This document shows, in pieces, positions 38,101 to 51,772 of a DNA stretch of 64,000 nucleotides (positions within the stretch are counted from its first letter, which is position 1; each line of letters begins with the position of its first letter). The translations under genes were made by a program, and so were the position numbers. Location of the stretch: positions 10,768,396-10,832,395 of the forward strand of contig OZ022243.1 of the NCBI GenBank assembly GCA_963978895.1. Reading direction: 5' to 3'. This stretch comes from Erpobdella octoculata (Eukaryota > Annelida > Clitellata > Hirudinida > Erpobdellidae). The notes beneath the pieces were generated by a model. That model saw only the letters and a program-made list of their open reading frames with translations. It was not told where the DNA came from and searched no databases.

Positions 38101-41100
38101 CTCTGCAGTTATTGGTAAATCTAGCATCGAGCTAAGATATAAAATTGTCTACAAACGCAAAAAGAATTCCAATACGCATTGAATCATCAATACGCATTGG
38201 AAATCAATGGGGGCGAATTGTCTATACACTCCAGAAGGATTCCAATACGCATTGCATCATCACTAGGTTAAGTAAAGTTAAAATTAAATAAATATATAGA
38301 TTCCAATACGCATTGCATCATCACTAGGTTAAGTAAAGTTAAAATTAAATAAATATATAGTAAACCCTAACCCTAACCCTGCCCCCCCCCCCCCAATTTA
38401 CGTCCCTGACTAGAATTTATATAGCGCTACTTTCAAATAATTGCTCAGAAGCTTTGATTCTAGTGGCCTTGAAGCCCTTTAGTAGGACTTATGCCACTAT
38501 AAATTCGTCAAACTATTATTATCTCTTACATACCCCCTAGGACACACTTTTACTTATTGAATCTGTTAGCATGGGCTACTAGGTGAAAACGATCACCAGA
38601 ATTGAGCCATTCTAACAAAAAATAAAGATAACATGTCTTAAATCAAGCATAAAGATAAGAAAACTCTGTTCTGTTCAAATACTAAAATCTAATCTGCGAG
38701 GACCCATTTTTGTGAAGAGATCAACAACTTCCTCAGCTTCCGCTGAAATATCTTTCCCATGAATATTCATCAAAGCCAGTCCTGACAATCTCTCTTCATT
38801 CATTGTTGCCCGCAAATGCATTTTCAGACGCTTCAATGTTGAGAAAGACCTTTCTCATGAAGCAGTTGTGACTGGAATTGTGGCCAAGATGTTTAATCAC
38901 AGTTTTATATTTGGAAAATAACATTCATTGACACCTTCCAGTGTATCCATCACATTGTCTGGTTTATTTTTTTCATCTTTCCAATTTTGTTGCCACAATT
39001 CATACTCTATTTTTATCAGTTCCTCAGGTGATAAAGGATTGGATTGTTATTGGAAAACCGATTATCAAATTCACTTAGCACGGTATCTAAAATGATAAAT
39101 ATATAGATTTATAATAAAACTGTTTTGGAGATTCAGCAGGGACATTATTTCGAAAGGACTGCCGTTGAACATTTCTTGGACATTTAAGTTCTCCAGGTCC
39201 AGAAATTTTAAAAAATCTCTTAGCTTGCATTCAAATTTTATCAAAGGACTCATCATTTCTTCTTTTCTCTTTCAATTTTATAACCACTCCTTCTATATAT
39301 TTAGCAGCTTTTATAAAATCTATATTTACTGTTTGTAACATAACTGAGAGTTGAAATGTTATTGTTAGAATAGAACTCAAGATAGAAACAGAAATTAAAA
39401 ACTCTGATGATTCCATATATAAAAAAAAGCTTTTGGCTGTGGAGGCACAATTAGATTCTGATTCGGAACTGTTCTCTAAACAAGAGATTATTGAATCATA
39501 TAAATATATGAAACTCAAGCAGGCATCATGCCTTTCTACCCACCTTGTTTCACATAACTGTTTAATTCTATGCCTTTGATTACCATCCATTTTTTTTAAA
39601 TATTTGTTACATGTTTCAAAAATTAAAACCCTTTTGGCACTAGAGTTAATAAATGCAGCAAGTTCTGCGACAGTACCCTGGACATTCCTAATAGAAGATA
39701 TTTTACAAGATTTGCTCAAAACTAAGTTTAATTTATGGCTAGCACAGTGCACATATTGAGCCGCTGGATACTTTGATTTTATAATAGCTTGAACACCATT
39801 AAATTTTCCAGCCGTTGAGACAGCTCCGTCATATCCTTGTCCAACCAGCTTATTAAGATCTAAACCATATTTAAATAATCTATCAATTATTGTTTTAGCT
39901 AATGCTCCTCCAGTAGTGTTGTGTCTTGAACAGGAAAGAAATCAATAAAATCTGATTGATAAAGACAAAATTTCTTCTCTGGATACATCTGTTGTTTCGT
40001 CTGCAAAGACACTAAAAAACTTTGCATTATTAACTTTTTCGATTATTGTATTTCGAATTAAAATCTCAATAGTATTGATTAATTCATTCTAAGTGGTTTT
40101 ACTTAAATAAGTTGCATATGAAGATGATGAGTTCTCAAATGATTCTGTAGTTCAACATCTCCAGCATCAATTCTAAAATTTAAAAGTACTCGAAAATTAC
40201 CTTCTTGTTTTACTAAACTTGAAGATTTCTCACCCAAATAATCTAAATTAATCATTCCATCATCCATATGACCATGCAATTAAATATTTTGGCAGCCACA
40301 AAAATATCAATTTTGGACCTCCCTGCTTTGAATCCACACTGCTATTCTGGATATACTCTCTCGGCGATAATTTGCTGTTTCTTTAAAACAATGCTTGCAA
40401 AGACCCTTCCCACAATGCCAAGCAAGGAAATGCCCCTTTAATTATTGCAGTCACTTCTGTCACTTAGTGATTTCCTATGTCCACAGGCATTGTGGAGGAG
40501 GCTGTGCAGATGCTTCAACAAAAGCCACTGCCATACTGGATGACTTGCAGAATACTGACCTGACCAGGTGCCTTTTAGATCTGACTGAGTAGGTATGTCA
40601 TCCAGTTTTGCCATGAAGGTAAGATCCTGGATTGCCTCGATTGCATCTGTCCATCTGGCTCTGACGTGAATTATTTCACCAGTTGAAGACTTCAGTGGGG
40701 CTGTGACCTTTGCAGGACCCAAGGTCTTTTTTTATTCTGCCGTACACATCTCCAGCTTCAGCAGATAGCTGAATGCTCTTGCATAGCTGAAGCCTGTAGC
40801 CATTTGCACACTGCCTTGCAAGTTTCTGAATCCTGCTCCTGGCCTCTCTGTAAAACTGTAGTTTTGTTGATTGGGGGAACGCTCGTACATAATATGGTGA
40901 GCAATTCATTTTTCCTCAACAGCAGGTGCGAAGAGTTCTTCCAAAATCATGCATGGCCGTATCACGTATTATTATCTCCGTCAAATAGTCACATCTTTCC
41001 CTGGCACCACCATCAGGGAGGCGTGTGTCTAGTGAGTTGGACATATCTTCTATGAATTGCGCTATTTTCTCCGGATGAGAAGTCTTGCTCACATCGATGC

Positions 41101-44100
41101 GGTTTCTGCCTTCTGGCCTTGATCTGTGAATTTTCTTGGGCTGTAATCTTAACTTGCAGCAAACCAGTGAGTGATCAGTGTTCAGGGACCAAGTCATGAT
41201 CATTATTCATAGGAGTAAAAAAATCAAATGTATTGTTTGGTTTGCTGTGGTAACAGTAGTGAATTGTTACCTTCTAAGATAGATATATACAGGTAAACTG
41301 TAAAAACTTTGTATTTCAAACATCCTTTTATTTTGTAAATCAACAGCTACAAATTGTTTGAAAATTATCTATTGTTGGATCACTTGATGATGTTCTTTAG
41401 TTTTTCATTAGACATAATTTTGTAGGTAGAACTAGACTTCAATAGTGAATCTTTTCATGCTGCCAACACCCAGGAAATGTCAACACTCTGGTTGCACCAG
41501 AATTTTCTAAAAGGTTGTTATACATCGTTGGAAAGGTATTTTCATAAGGATGAAGAAAATTGAGATTGCAACTTTCAATAGTTGGTGCGGGCTGAGAAAA
41601 TGAACTATGTTTGGTTTTATGCTATATTCTCCGATTTACAACATTTCACAAAAACTGTGTACGATCAGTTATATTTTCAAAACTTAAATTGTGAAATACA
41701 ATATAAAATAATGGATAAATTTAAAACATCTATCATTGTTGTCATACAGTTTTTATTTAAATAAACAATTCAATCATCATCATCATCGCTATCATCATCC
41801 ATGCAAACATTACATGGATTTAAACATAGTTCTTCATCTGTTTGTATACTGTAACAATTGAACCACCAGTACAGGGCTGATTTATTAATGTATTAATGTG
41901 TTGCTGGCACATGCAGTCGATTCGTAGTCACATACAATGTCATTCATCAGTCCTGGAGCTGCCGCTGTCTGGTTCATCATTTTGGCTTGAACAGTTTCAT
42001 TCGAACCAATTTCGTACCCGAATTCAGCAGGATTCGGCAGGTTAACAATGCCAACATTGGCTTTACGCCAAATGTGGAGTTGAAACAATGTTCGCAAGAA
42101 ATGCAGTTGGAAACTCTCATCAGTTGGTGGCAGTTTCTTGCATTTGGGTGACTTCTTGGAACTTGCCTTCTTTGCTCGTATGGCATTCAAAGACAGCATT
42201 GTTTGTTCACCATACATAGCTGCGACAAATTGCTTTGCTGCAGTCAACTCAGTGTCCGTAAAATTCAGAGTGTCGCCCAATGTTGCCAATCCACTAAATT
42301 TAGCAGCTTGTGTTGAATGTCTCATTAGCCGGATAGCTGTCTTCTTTACCTGTCCAAAGAATGAGCTGACGGTGTCACATCCACTGATGCAATAAATTGA
42401 CAATAATATGCTACATTGTAAAGTTGTCAATTGATCAAAAATCGAATGGATGGGAATGCAACGACCTGTTATACTAACCTTCATGTATATTCTTTTTGAA
42501 TGAATAGATGTGCGATGATGTAACAACAACACCAGAACATCAGTGTCTGGGCTGCATACGACTATTATATCACATCCAGAATTTGAAGCTGCAATTGAAT
42601 GAAGTATCAGTCATGTGTCCACCTTCTCCTGGTTTGAATATAGGTCCTCTTTTTCAAATAATTGTGAATTGGACATGCACCATGCCTTATTTGCATCACC
42701 GCTGCTAAAATAAATGACCTCATCTGCTATAACATCTTTTTTGTTGGCTGTGTGAAGCATATAGTTTGTGAGAAAATGGGCAAGCTGAGCTTTGTTCTTT
42801 CCAACGCTGAGAAATTGTTTCCAATTTGGAACTCGTACATCAGGACACACTTGGTAGACATGTCCAACTAATCCATCATTCCGCTTCTCTCGTGTGGAAT
42901 TTTTTATACTATTTTCATCATATTTGTCGAAAATTATATGCAATTCTTTCAAATCTTTTTTGTCACTCACTGATTGACTGTGGTCCATTATCTGAGATAT
43001 GAATTTATTTGCAACATTTTTAAAAGTGCAATCAAGAACTGTTGAAGGATCTGGCATAGATTGAATTACTGCATGTCCATCAATGATAACAGCTTGGGCA
43101 TGGATTGAAATGTCAGGTTCATCAGTAACAAGCTTTTCAAGACAATGCATGAATTCCGATTTTATACAGGAATGGGGCGACCTTCTTCTGTGAACATACT
43201 CAATGGCACTGGTGCATTTTCAAACGACATAACTCTTTCAATAGGTACTTTTTTTCTTGCATTTGTTGCCATCAATCGCGCAAATACATAACTTCGCCAC
43301 CATGCTTATTTGTTTGTCATGCAAAACAACTTTTTTCTTCATATCAGACATTGTCTTAATATTTGATCTTGGCAAAGGAGAATAAAAAAATTTTATTCAG
43401 CAGTTGATGAAGCAGAGCTGTCAAATCGCTCAGAAATGAATGCTTTGTCATCTGTTCTCCCTTTTTTAGAACTCCAAGCAAGCTGTCTTGAACTGCAACT
43501 GTGGCTTCGATTCCGGAAGCAAAATTTACGAGGCTGTCCGATGGATTTGAAAGATCAAATGGATCAATATATTTCTCAAACATATTCAACCTTTTTTGCA
43601 CATCTTTCGACCATTTTTGTTGAACAGATGAACTGGCATCTCTGTGCTGCATTTCATTACTAATGTTGTTATCGTTAAACAAATATGTGTTTTTAAAATT
43701 AACTGAATATTGTGCTGTTATAGATCGCGACAGAACCATCTTTCTAATGCTGAACCCTTCAAAGTCAAACCAATAATTCCACCACGGCCCTCGAGAGCTT
43801 AATTCTCAGTCGATTCAATTGCATAGTCTAGCCAAACCTTATTGAATATGCCGTCTGTAAGTTTGGCAACAAAATTTCCATTTTGAAACACAGCTTTGAC
43901 TTCTTCGGGTAATCGGTTCATTAGCAGCAACTAAGCAGTCATATAACGAGAATAGTTTGTTCGATTTGATGCAAAGAGAAGCAGAAGTAATTGGGCTTTG
44001 GTAGCCTGCTTGAACGTTCCAATTCCCCGATCTAGTTGACTTTATAAGACATTTGATGGGAAGAGTTACTTTCATCAGAAAATCGTCGCAAAATTTAAAT

Positions 44101-47100
44101 GTCGGTGAACTGTTACGACCTTCTTCTCTGAATTCATTCACATGTTCAAATTGATTCATCTGTTCTTCATAACTAGCGATCACTTCACAGAGTAAATTTT
44201 TGTTGTTACCTGCTCTGGCCGATTGCAATGAAGACAGTAAATCACGAATCTCAGCAAACACCAAACCTTTACATTCACACCATTTTTGAAACTGAAAATA
44301 GAACCTAGCAGAGAGAACAGCATCGATCAACTTTATTCCTCTAATTGCTCGATCAAAATCTTTTCCAACTAACATCTGTTGAACTGTACCGACTGCATAT
44401 ACTTTAGATTCATGAAGCAACAGTTTCAACCCTGCATCACCATAAATACAACCAACAGCAGCAAATGTTGACAAAAGAAAGTGCATGCCTCCCTCCAGCT
44501 AGTTCTTCCTGTCTGGACCATGTCATTTCTAAGACTTTGGTTAGCAATCCCATATCAAAACAGATTACAGCATGTTCTTGTTCAAGTGCTTTCACAGTTT
44601 TTTTAAGCATAGTAATGTTGTATAAATGGTGGACGTGTATGTTATTAAGTTCTTGGGCTAACTCTTGAAATCCAAAACCTTCTACAACTGATATCCGGCA
44701 CAGCCATAGGTATGACCTCAACTTTTTAGCGGAGCAGGCCAACTAGTCGCTAACCCAACTAGTTGCTGGGCTAACTAGTTGCCGAGCCAACTAGTCGCCA
44801 GGCCAGCTTGTTGCCAAGCCAAATAGTCACCGGGTCAACTAGTTGCTTAACTTGTCACTTGTCTCAAGAGACAACAGAATTTCATGCTCCAGGAGAATGT
44901 GCACTCCTGGCCTTGCAGCTTCTGTCATGGCTGTACAGGCCCACACGTGAGTGGCAGTCTCTACTGCACTTCTGACACAAGAAGGCAGTATCAGTGGCTG
45001 GTCGATCCTCTCTATTCCTCCTCCTGTCTTCAGCCTTGAGGTTATTACCTGTCTCAAGCAAGATCCTCCCAGCCATTTATGTCTATGACCAAGGCTTTGA
45101 GGTCTCTCTTGCAGACATTTTTGAATCAGAGGTGAGGTCGGCCTGCTGATCTTTTCTCTGCAGTTGGTTCAGAGTATAGAATGTCCCTGAGAATTCTGCC
45201 CTTCTCCGTCCTACACACATGTCCCAGTCATATGAGTCGACATTGGCAGATGAGTGTTGTCATTCGTGAAACCTAAGCATGCTGTAACACTACATTGTTT
45301 GTGACATGATCCTGCTAGCGAATTCCGAGCATGCAAGCAGGCAACGGATGTGAAATGCGCTCAATCGTTATTCCTGCCTGGAATATAGGGTCCAGGTTTA
45401 GTATGCGTGCTACGTCGATTCCGTTGCTCGTCGACCAGCTTCAATCTGATTTGGCCCCTCAACATTTTAATTTTAGAATAACTCCTGCTCAACATATAAT
45501 GAAATGTTTACATTGTCATAAAAACCTTGTTGATAATCCAGAAGTAGAGGCAGGAATGAGGTATTCATCTATGTAAATGTAAATATAAATGTAGAACATT
45601 AGGGCGCTACTTCTTATTGTTAATACCACAGCAGCGCCGGGAACTGCTCATGCATATGGGATCACACAGTGTTACCTGCCACCCGCACGTGTATCCGAAA
45701 TCGGAATGTGCCGAACCCTATTTACACCCCAGTCGTGAAACTGGTACTCATTTATCGACTAGGCTGAGTTGGCCTGAGCAGTGTGAGTGAATTCCTTGCT
45801 CAACGGAATTACGCCTCGCCGTGACTGAGATTTGAACCCACGACGACAGGATGATAGCATAACTGCTTTCACCACTGTGCTACGGCGCCTCGTAATCTAA
45901 TATTGAAAGAACATCATCAAACTTTTCCTTCAGTTCCTCACATCAACACACAACTGCTATGTCTGTATGTATGTTTAGCCATTTTGCATAGTAATATATT
46001 ATTAGATTTACAAAAATTCGTCATATCCCAAGATCAATGTTAAAGTTAAATTTTTTAGTGATTTACAGAACAATTCTCGTTCTTCCGCTGTCAATTGCAT
46101 TGTCATAGCATTGAGATTGACAATATCTTAGAGACATATTGTCAGCTTCAAGTCTTTCTAAGTCAACTCTTTCAAGAGTGGCTGCATCCTTGGCATGAAT
46201 CCGAATAAAACCGAGAAATGATTCTTTGATTTCTACTGTTTTGGTTTTAAAATCAACAAACATAATGACTTCAGACAACTGTTCACAATGCCCTAGATCT
46301 GGAGTTCAAACTAATAAAATACCATAATATTTGTTTCGTCTTATGTTACTAAGCAATTGACTTTTTACAGATGATGCCAGAAGACTAATAAATTCATTTT
46401 GGATTTCTGGTGATAAATGCGAAACAGTTTTCGGATTTTCTTTTGCATGCTGTAAATGGCTTGATAAAATTGGATCGTATTGAGCAGCAAATTTAAGCAA
46501 AGAAAGAAAGTTTCATTTATTTTTGTCTTTATTAGCACTTACACCTTCTTGGTGGCCACAGAAAGCTAAATTTTAAGAAACTAGATATTTGATACAGGCT
46601 AGCACTTATTTTAAAACATCTCTCCATTGTTGCTTTTCAGATTGAATTTGTGCCTGAATTTCTTCATCCATTCCTTCTCCGTCGCTCTGTTTCTTTATAT
46701 GTTGTAAAAGATTTACGATGGCTTAGACTATCTTAGTGTGAAATCAATCTTTCTGGGTTTTTCCATTTGTTGAATCCAAAAATGTGTCAAATAATGATCG
46801 AATAATGTCCCTGAGCAAGGAAATAAAAGGCAACAAAAACAGTAAGCAGCTTCATTAGATGGTGAATACACAGGCCATAAGCGATTAACTTTTTCTCCAT
46901 TTTCCAATCGACTTTTAAACCATGATATTGTAACTGAACGTCCTCTAGGTCAGGGTTGTCCAACCTTTTTGCAGCCAGGTCCATTATTTTATTTTGATGA
47001 CAACAAGAGGGCCACAAATTAAAAAAAGTTGTTTATTTTTACACAAATGATAAATGTCAGCTTTTATAGTGGATGATGAAATCCGAAGTGTATCAGTGAG

Positions 47101-50100
47101 GTGTTAATCTTTCAACGTATGTCTCTACTCTGATTTAACATGTTTCATTCTTGAAAAAAATTGTTCACAGCTGTAAGTGCTTCCAAAAAGGGAAAAATAT
47201 TTCATGGTGTGTCGGCACAAATGTGGAAAAACTTCAATGTTCATGTATTTTTTTTATAAAATTCTAACAATTCAACATCTTTGTAAACTTCTTTCAAGTC
47301 TTTATTGTTTTGTAGTTCTATCAATTCCATTTGAAATTCATCTCTAACTGTCTCAACTTTAATGGAAAATGGATGTGAAAATAAGTCCAGCTCATTCTTT
47401 TCTTCTTTAAAATCACAAAATCTTGTGTCAATTCATCAATTACTTTTAAAATAAGATTACAATATTTTTCATAGTCAACTGTGTTATTATTTTTTTCTGA
47501 TAATGTCTTAAAATGGACAAGTGATTTTTGACTTAATTGTTGTTTAAGAAGTTTCGATTTCAAAACGCGAGCCACGGCTAAAGACAATGATGACCACTTT
47601 GTGGCCGGCAGGCCACGCGTTGGACAACCCTGCTCTAGGTACTGATGATTTAAGAGTATCTTTGTTTTGGAATGGCACAGATCTGATAGTTATTTCAGTT
47701 CATAGCGCCTGAGATATGATTGATAGCTGCGAAATGTTGTCAAATTCTAACAGTCCCACATCATAAAACTTTAGAACCGGTGGAATACCAATATCTGGAT
47801 TTATTTCAGCAATGCCATTTTTAGCAGATAATTGAAACTCTATAACTCTCTCATTTTCATGTTCACTCGCTTGGTGAAAATCAGTCAGTTGTAGTTGCAA
47901 AATAACTCTGTTTCTGCAGTAAAGTGGTGAGTTTTTGTCACATGTCCTGATATTGTTATCCAATTATTATCTTGACTGTTTTTCGTCAGATGAGTGTTCG
48001 GTTTGCTACCAGAACAGACATCAATTTTCTGAAACCCACTTTCTCAGTAGTTCTGAATAGCTGTAGGTTAGTAATTATAAAATCTACAATAGATGCATCT
48101 ATTGTCTTTTGAGATGCAACTTTATCAGTTCTTATCCATGGTGACAGTTTGTTTACTGCTAGCTGAACCTTGACTGGATGACTCTCTTGAGGATCAATTT
48201 TTTGTTTTCTATTTGCAATGAGTGCGTCGTATCTATTACTTTCGTCAGACGAATTCTCCGAATAATTCAAATTATAGCAGTAAGTGAATAATAAGATACC
48301 TGATTTAATTCTGTAATTGATACTTTAACATATGCATGCAAATTTTACTTAAATTAATAACATCGATTAATTCAAATTCACTCTATATCAGTTAAATAAT
48401 AACTTGGTAGTTGACCCAAAACGGAAGTAGGAGATTTTGGATCATTTCCTGCCTAACTTGTGAGGGAGTTTCCATGGTAACTATGCTGCGTCATTTCGCT
48501 GCTGGTGGACAGCAACACTTGCAACATTGACTTTGCTTAGAGTTTGCCTGAAATGAAAACTTCCATTATCTGTGCATGTCCAGATTCTTCCTTTGCATCC
48601 GGTGTTGCGTTTGTTGCACCACTAGTGTGTGATCATTACGTCTGCACTTGACTTATCTTTAAGGTATGTGTATGTGAATCAATCATAACTATACTTATGC
48701 CTACTTTGTTAAGAATCTATTTTTCAAATAAGTCAAAAATGAATCTTCTAAGAATAAATCCAACTACCTATATTAGATCTAGATGCAGTCATACAATCCA
48801 CATTTACTCCATATTTAATATGTGATTGTACAACGTGTGAGATTGTAGTCTCTTAGATGAAAACAAAATTGAAAAAATGAAAACTGTAAATAAGGATTGA
48901 TTCTCTGATAGCTATGTATTAAAATTTGGTAGTAGTTATTCAAAAAATTATAATTAATATAATAATTACTAAATAAAAAATTAAAATAATCGTTGATAAA
49001 AATTTATAAATACTATAAATAGAAATGTAGTCTGCCTTGATGTGAAATATTCTGTATTTTATCTAGGGCTTTGTGACTTTCAGTTTTCATATTTTGTGGT
49101 TCTGATAATTTGCTTCATGCTTGCAGGTTAACACATTCTGTCAACCTGCGGTGTAAGACATGATGACCTTATGTGTTTCAAAGTATTTTATTGAACATAT
49201 CTAAACAACATTGCGAATACCAGGAATTTCTTTTATAATACTATAACTTCTTTCCTATATGTGGAGCGGTATGTCTCTCTTTAAATTCTTCCAAAGTTAT
49301 TGTAAAATTTTTCAATTGAAGTTGGTGTCGATATAATGAAGGGTTAAAGACAAGTAGGAGTCTGATGACCGATTAGATTATGCATTTAATACTGGTTTTC
49401 GGACCACTTCCTCCTCCGTTGGGCTTCCATGATGAAGCGACCTCCTCCCGTCTACAAAACTTCTCTACGGCGCTGCTGAAAGATTTTCAACTTCGATAAT
49501 TTTTTTAAGCAGCTACGAACATCTCCTTTCGTCAGCAATGCTGTTGATGACTTGAATATTGCTGTTAATATGTACAACACTGAGCTGCTCGCCATCATCG
49601 ATCGCCAGCTACCATTAAAGCTCATACGATTCCGTGCTCGTCCGTCAGACCCGTGGTTTGACGATGACTGTCACGAGGCCAAGAAAAAAACATGACGATT
49701 CGAAAGAATTGCAATAGGGACGTCTCGACCTGACGACATCTCCAGATGGAAAACGCAGCACAGGAAGCTGCTAAGACAAAAGCGTGAAGGTTTATGGAAG
49801 GCAAAACTCGAATCTGAACGTGACTCTAGCCACGAGAAAATACTGCGAAATTTTACAAGCTCTTTTGTTTGCAGAGTTTGATAATTTTCCTTTGGAAATA
49901 ATGTTTGTTGGTATTTTCTCATTTTAACAAAAAAATATATAATAATAAAAGCATTAATTACTTTTATTTATAACTAAAATAAAATCAGGACAAATCTACA
50001 AGCCACTTTTCTCATCTGTTTCACTATCAGCATCTATTAAAGCTGAAACGTTGTCTATTTCTGACGCTTTCTTCCTTTTTTTCATTGCTGGATAGCTGAA

Positions 50101-51698
50101 AATATTGAGCATATCTGGATGGATGTTGAGACTGTATTTCCGACTGATATTTCACAGAAGAAGTTGTAGCTTTTTCGCCCATTTTGAAAGATTTATTACA
50201 TAGATTGCATTTCGCCGTGTAGCCATTGTTGGATCAACTTATCTTAAAATACCTGTTTATTTAATTATTGGGTGTTGACTTCTTAAAAATATAAACTTTT
50301 GTTATTATTTATTTCTACGATCTTCACCGTGTATCTTTATTAATAAATAATAGCTTATAGTCCTGTACACCAGGTGTTTTAAGTCTCAAATAATAGTATG
50401 TAGGTAATACCTAAATACTTTCTGCCACGGATCATAATTTGACCGTTTTATCTTTCCCTCCTCCTCTGTCCAGACTTGAAACTGGCTCACAAAGGTGAGG
50501 CAGAGTTCTAACCATGACTTCCGAGGTGTTGAAGCTATTCATGCATGGGTTTACAATTTATTTCATCAAAAAAGAATTGAAAAATTAGAGCTTAGATTAC
50601 TTTTAAAACTATTAATTTATAAATATAATATATTTTTAGCTGTTCAGTCGATTCATGTTGATTTTTTTTTAGGACAGATAAACTTAAGGTGTTACCTAGA
50701 AGCTTTAAAGAATTTTTTGTGCAAACGGTTAGTCATTAAACCAAGCTATGTTTTTGATTCTTTATATATATATATATAATAGCCCATGTCTGTGGAAGAC
50801 GTTTTTGCGTGACGATTTGCTATTATGGCAAGTTAATTTATATATAATAACTAGCGGGGTACCCGGCGTTGCCCGGGATTTTAGAGGTTTTCTAATGTTT
50901 GTCTCTCTCGATCCCATTTCCTTCCCCGCTTGCTATCCGCTCTCGGTCGCTTTCCCGCTCCCGGTTGCTTTCCTGATCCCGGTCACTTTCCCGCTCCCGG
51001 TCGCTTTCCCGATCCCGGACGCTTTCCCGCTCTTGGTCGCTTTTCCGCTCTCAGTTGCTTTTTCGTTCTCTCTTGCTTTCCCGTTCCTGCTAATTTTCTA
51101 ATTCCCATTCCGTTCGCTCTCACGCTCCGATCTGCTCATTTTGTGTCCGATTTCAATTTTTTCTTCACTACAATTGTCTCCCATTGCCTCTCAATCTTGT
51201 GTGAAAATTGCATTACGATCGGATGAATGGTGTACCAATGCATAGAGGACTTACTTACTTACTTACAAAATCTAATTTTTATTTGTATATATAGATAAAT
51301 AATTATATAAATAAATTTTTTCATATAATTTAAGTAAGGTAAAAAATATTTTTTAATTTATTGAACTATTAAAAGTTATTTCGCAATTTTATACTGTCAG
51401 CCCTAAAGATAAAAGAGGTGGCGCTGCAATCGAAAAATAATAAATAATGAAATTTAAAAAAATCCATCATTTTGAATCAATTTAATAGTTAAATTAATTA
51501 TAGCATTTAATTTATACGTAGACCAGTAGACGAAATTTATATCTTAGAATTGAAAACAAAAATGTTTGATTTGCTTATTTTATAGCAATTGAAGTAACAG
51601 CAGCGGCCGTATTCACCGACCGTCGTTTAATTAACAAAACGTTAAGCCCTTTATGCATAGAACCATTTCCTGGTTTAACAACCCACACTTATCAACTA

Positions 51699-51772
<74 letters not shown>

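Larger units (their letters stand above)
37072..38408. mobile_element. hAT-type element with perfect 8 bp duplication ACTAGAAT
   Basis: Ends CAGGGACGTAAATT and AATTTACGTCCCTG are exact inverted repeats, each preceded inside by a G- or C-homopolymer. Flanks are ACTAGAAT on both sides (37064-37071 and 38409-38416). Contents: a decayed Helitron 3' end near 37130-37165 (GTTACCCGGTGTTGTCCAGG), the dispersed repeat copy 3 (37640-37915), a duplicated 61 bp unit and a telomere-like stretch. No transposase, so non-autonomous. Confidence 0.9.

Noticed and set aside
38238..38360. CRISPR-like repeats
   Set aside because: A direct 61 bp tandem duplication with no spacers, in an animal genome.
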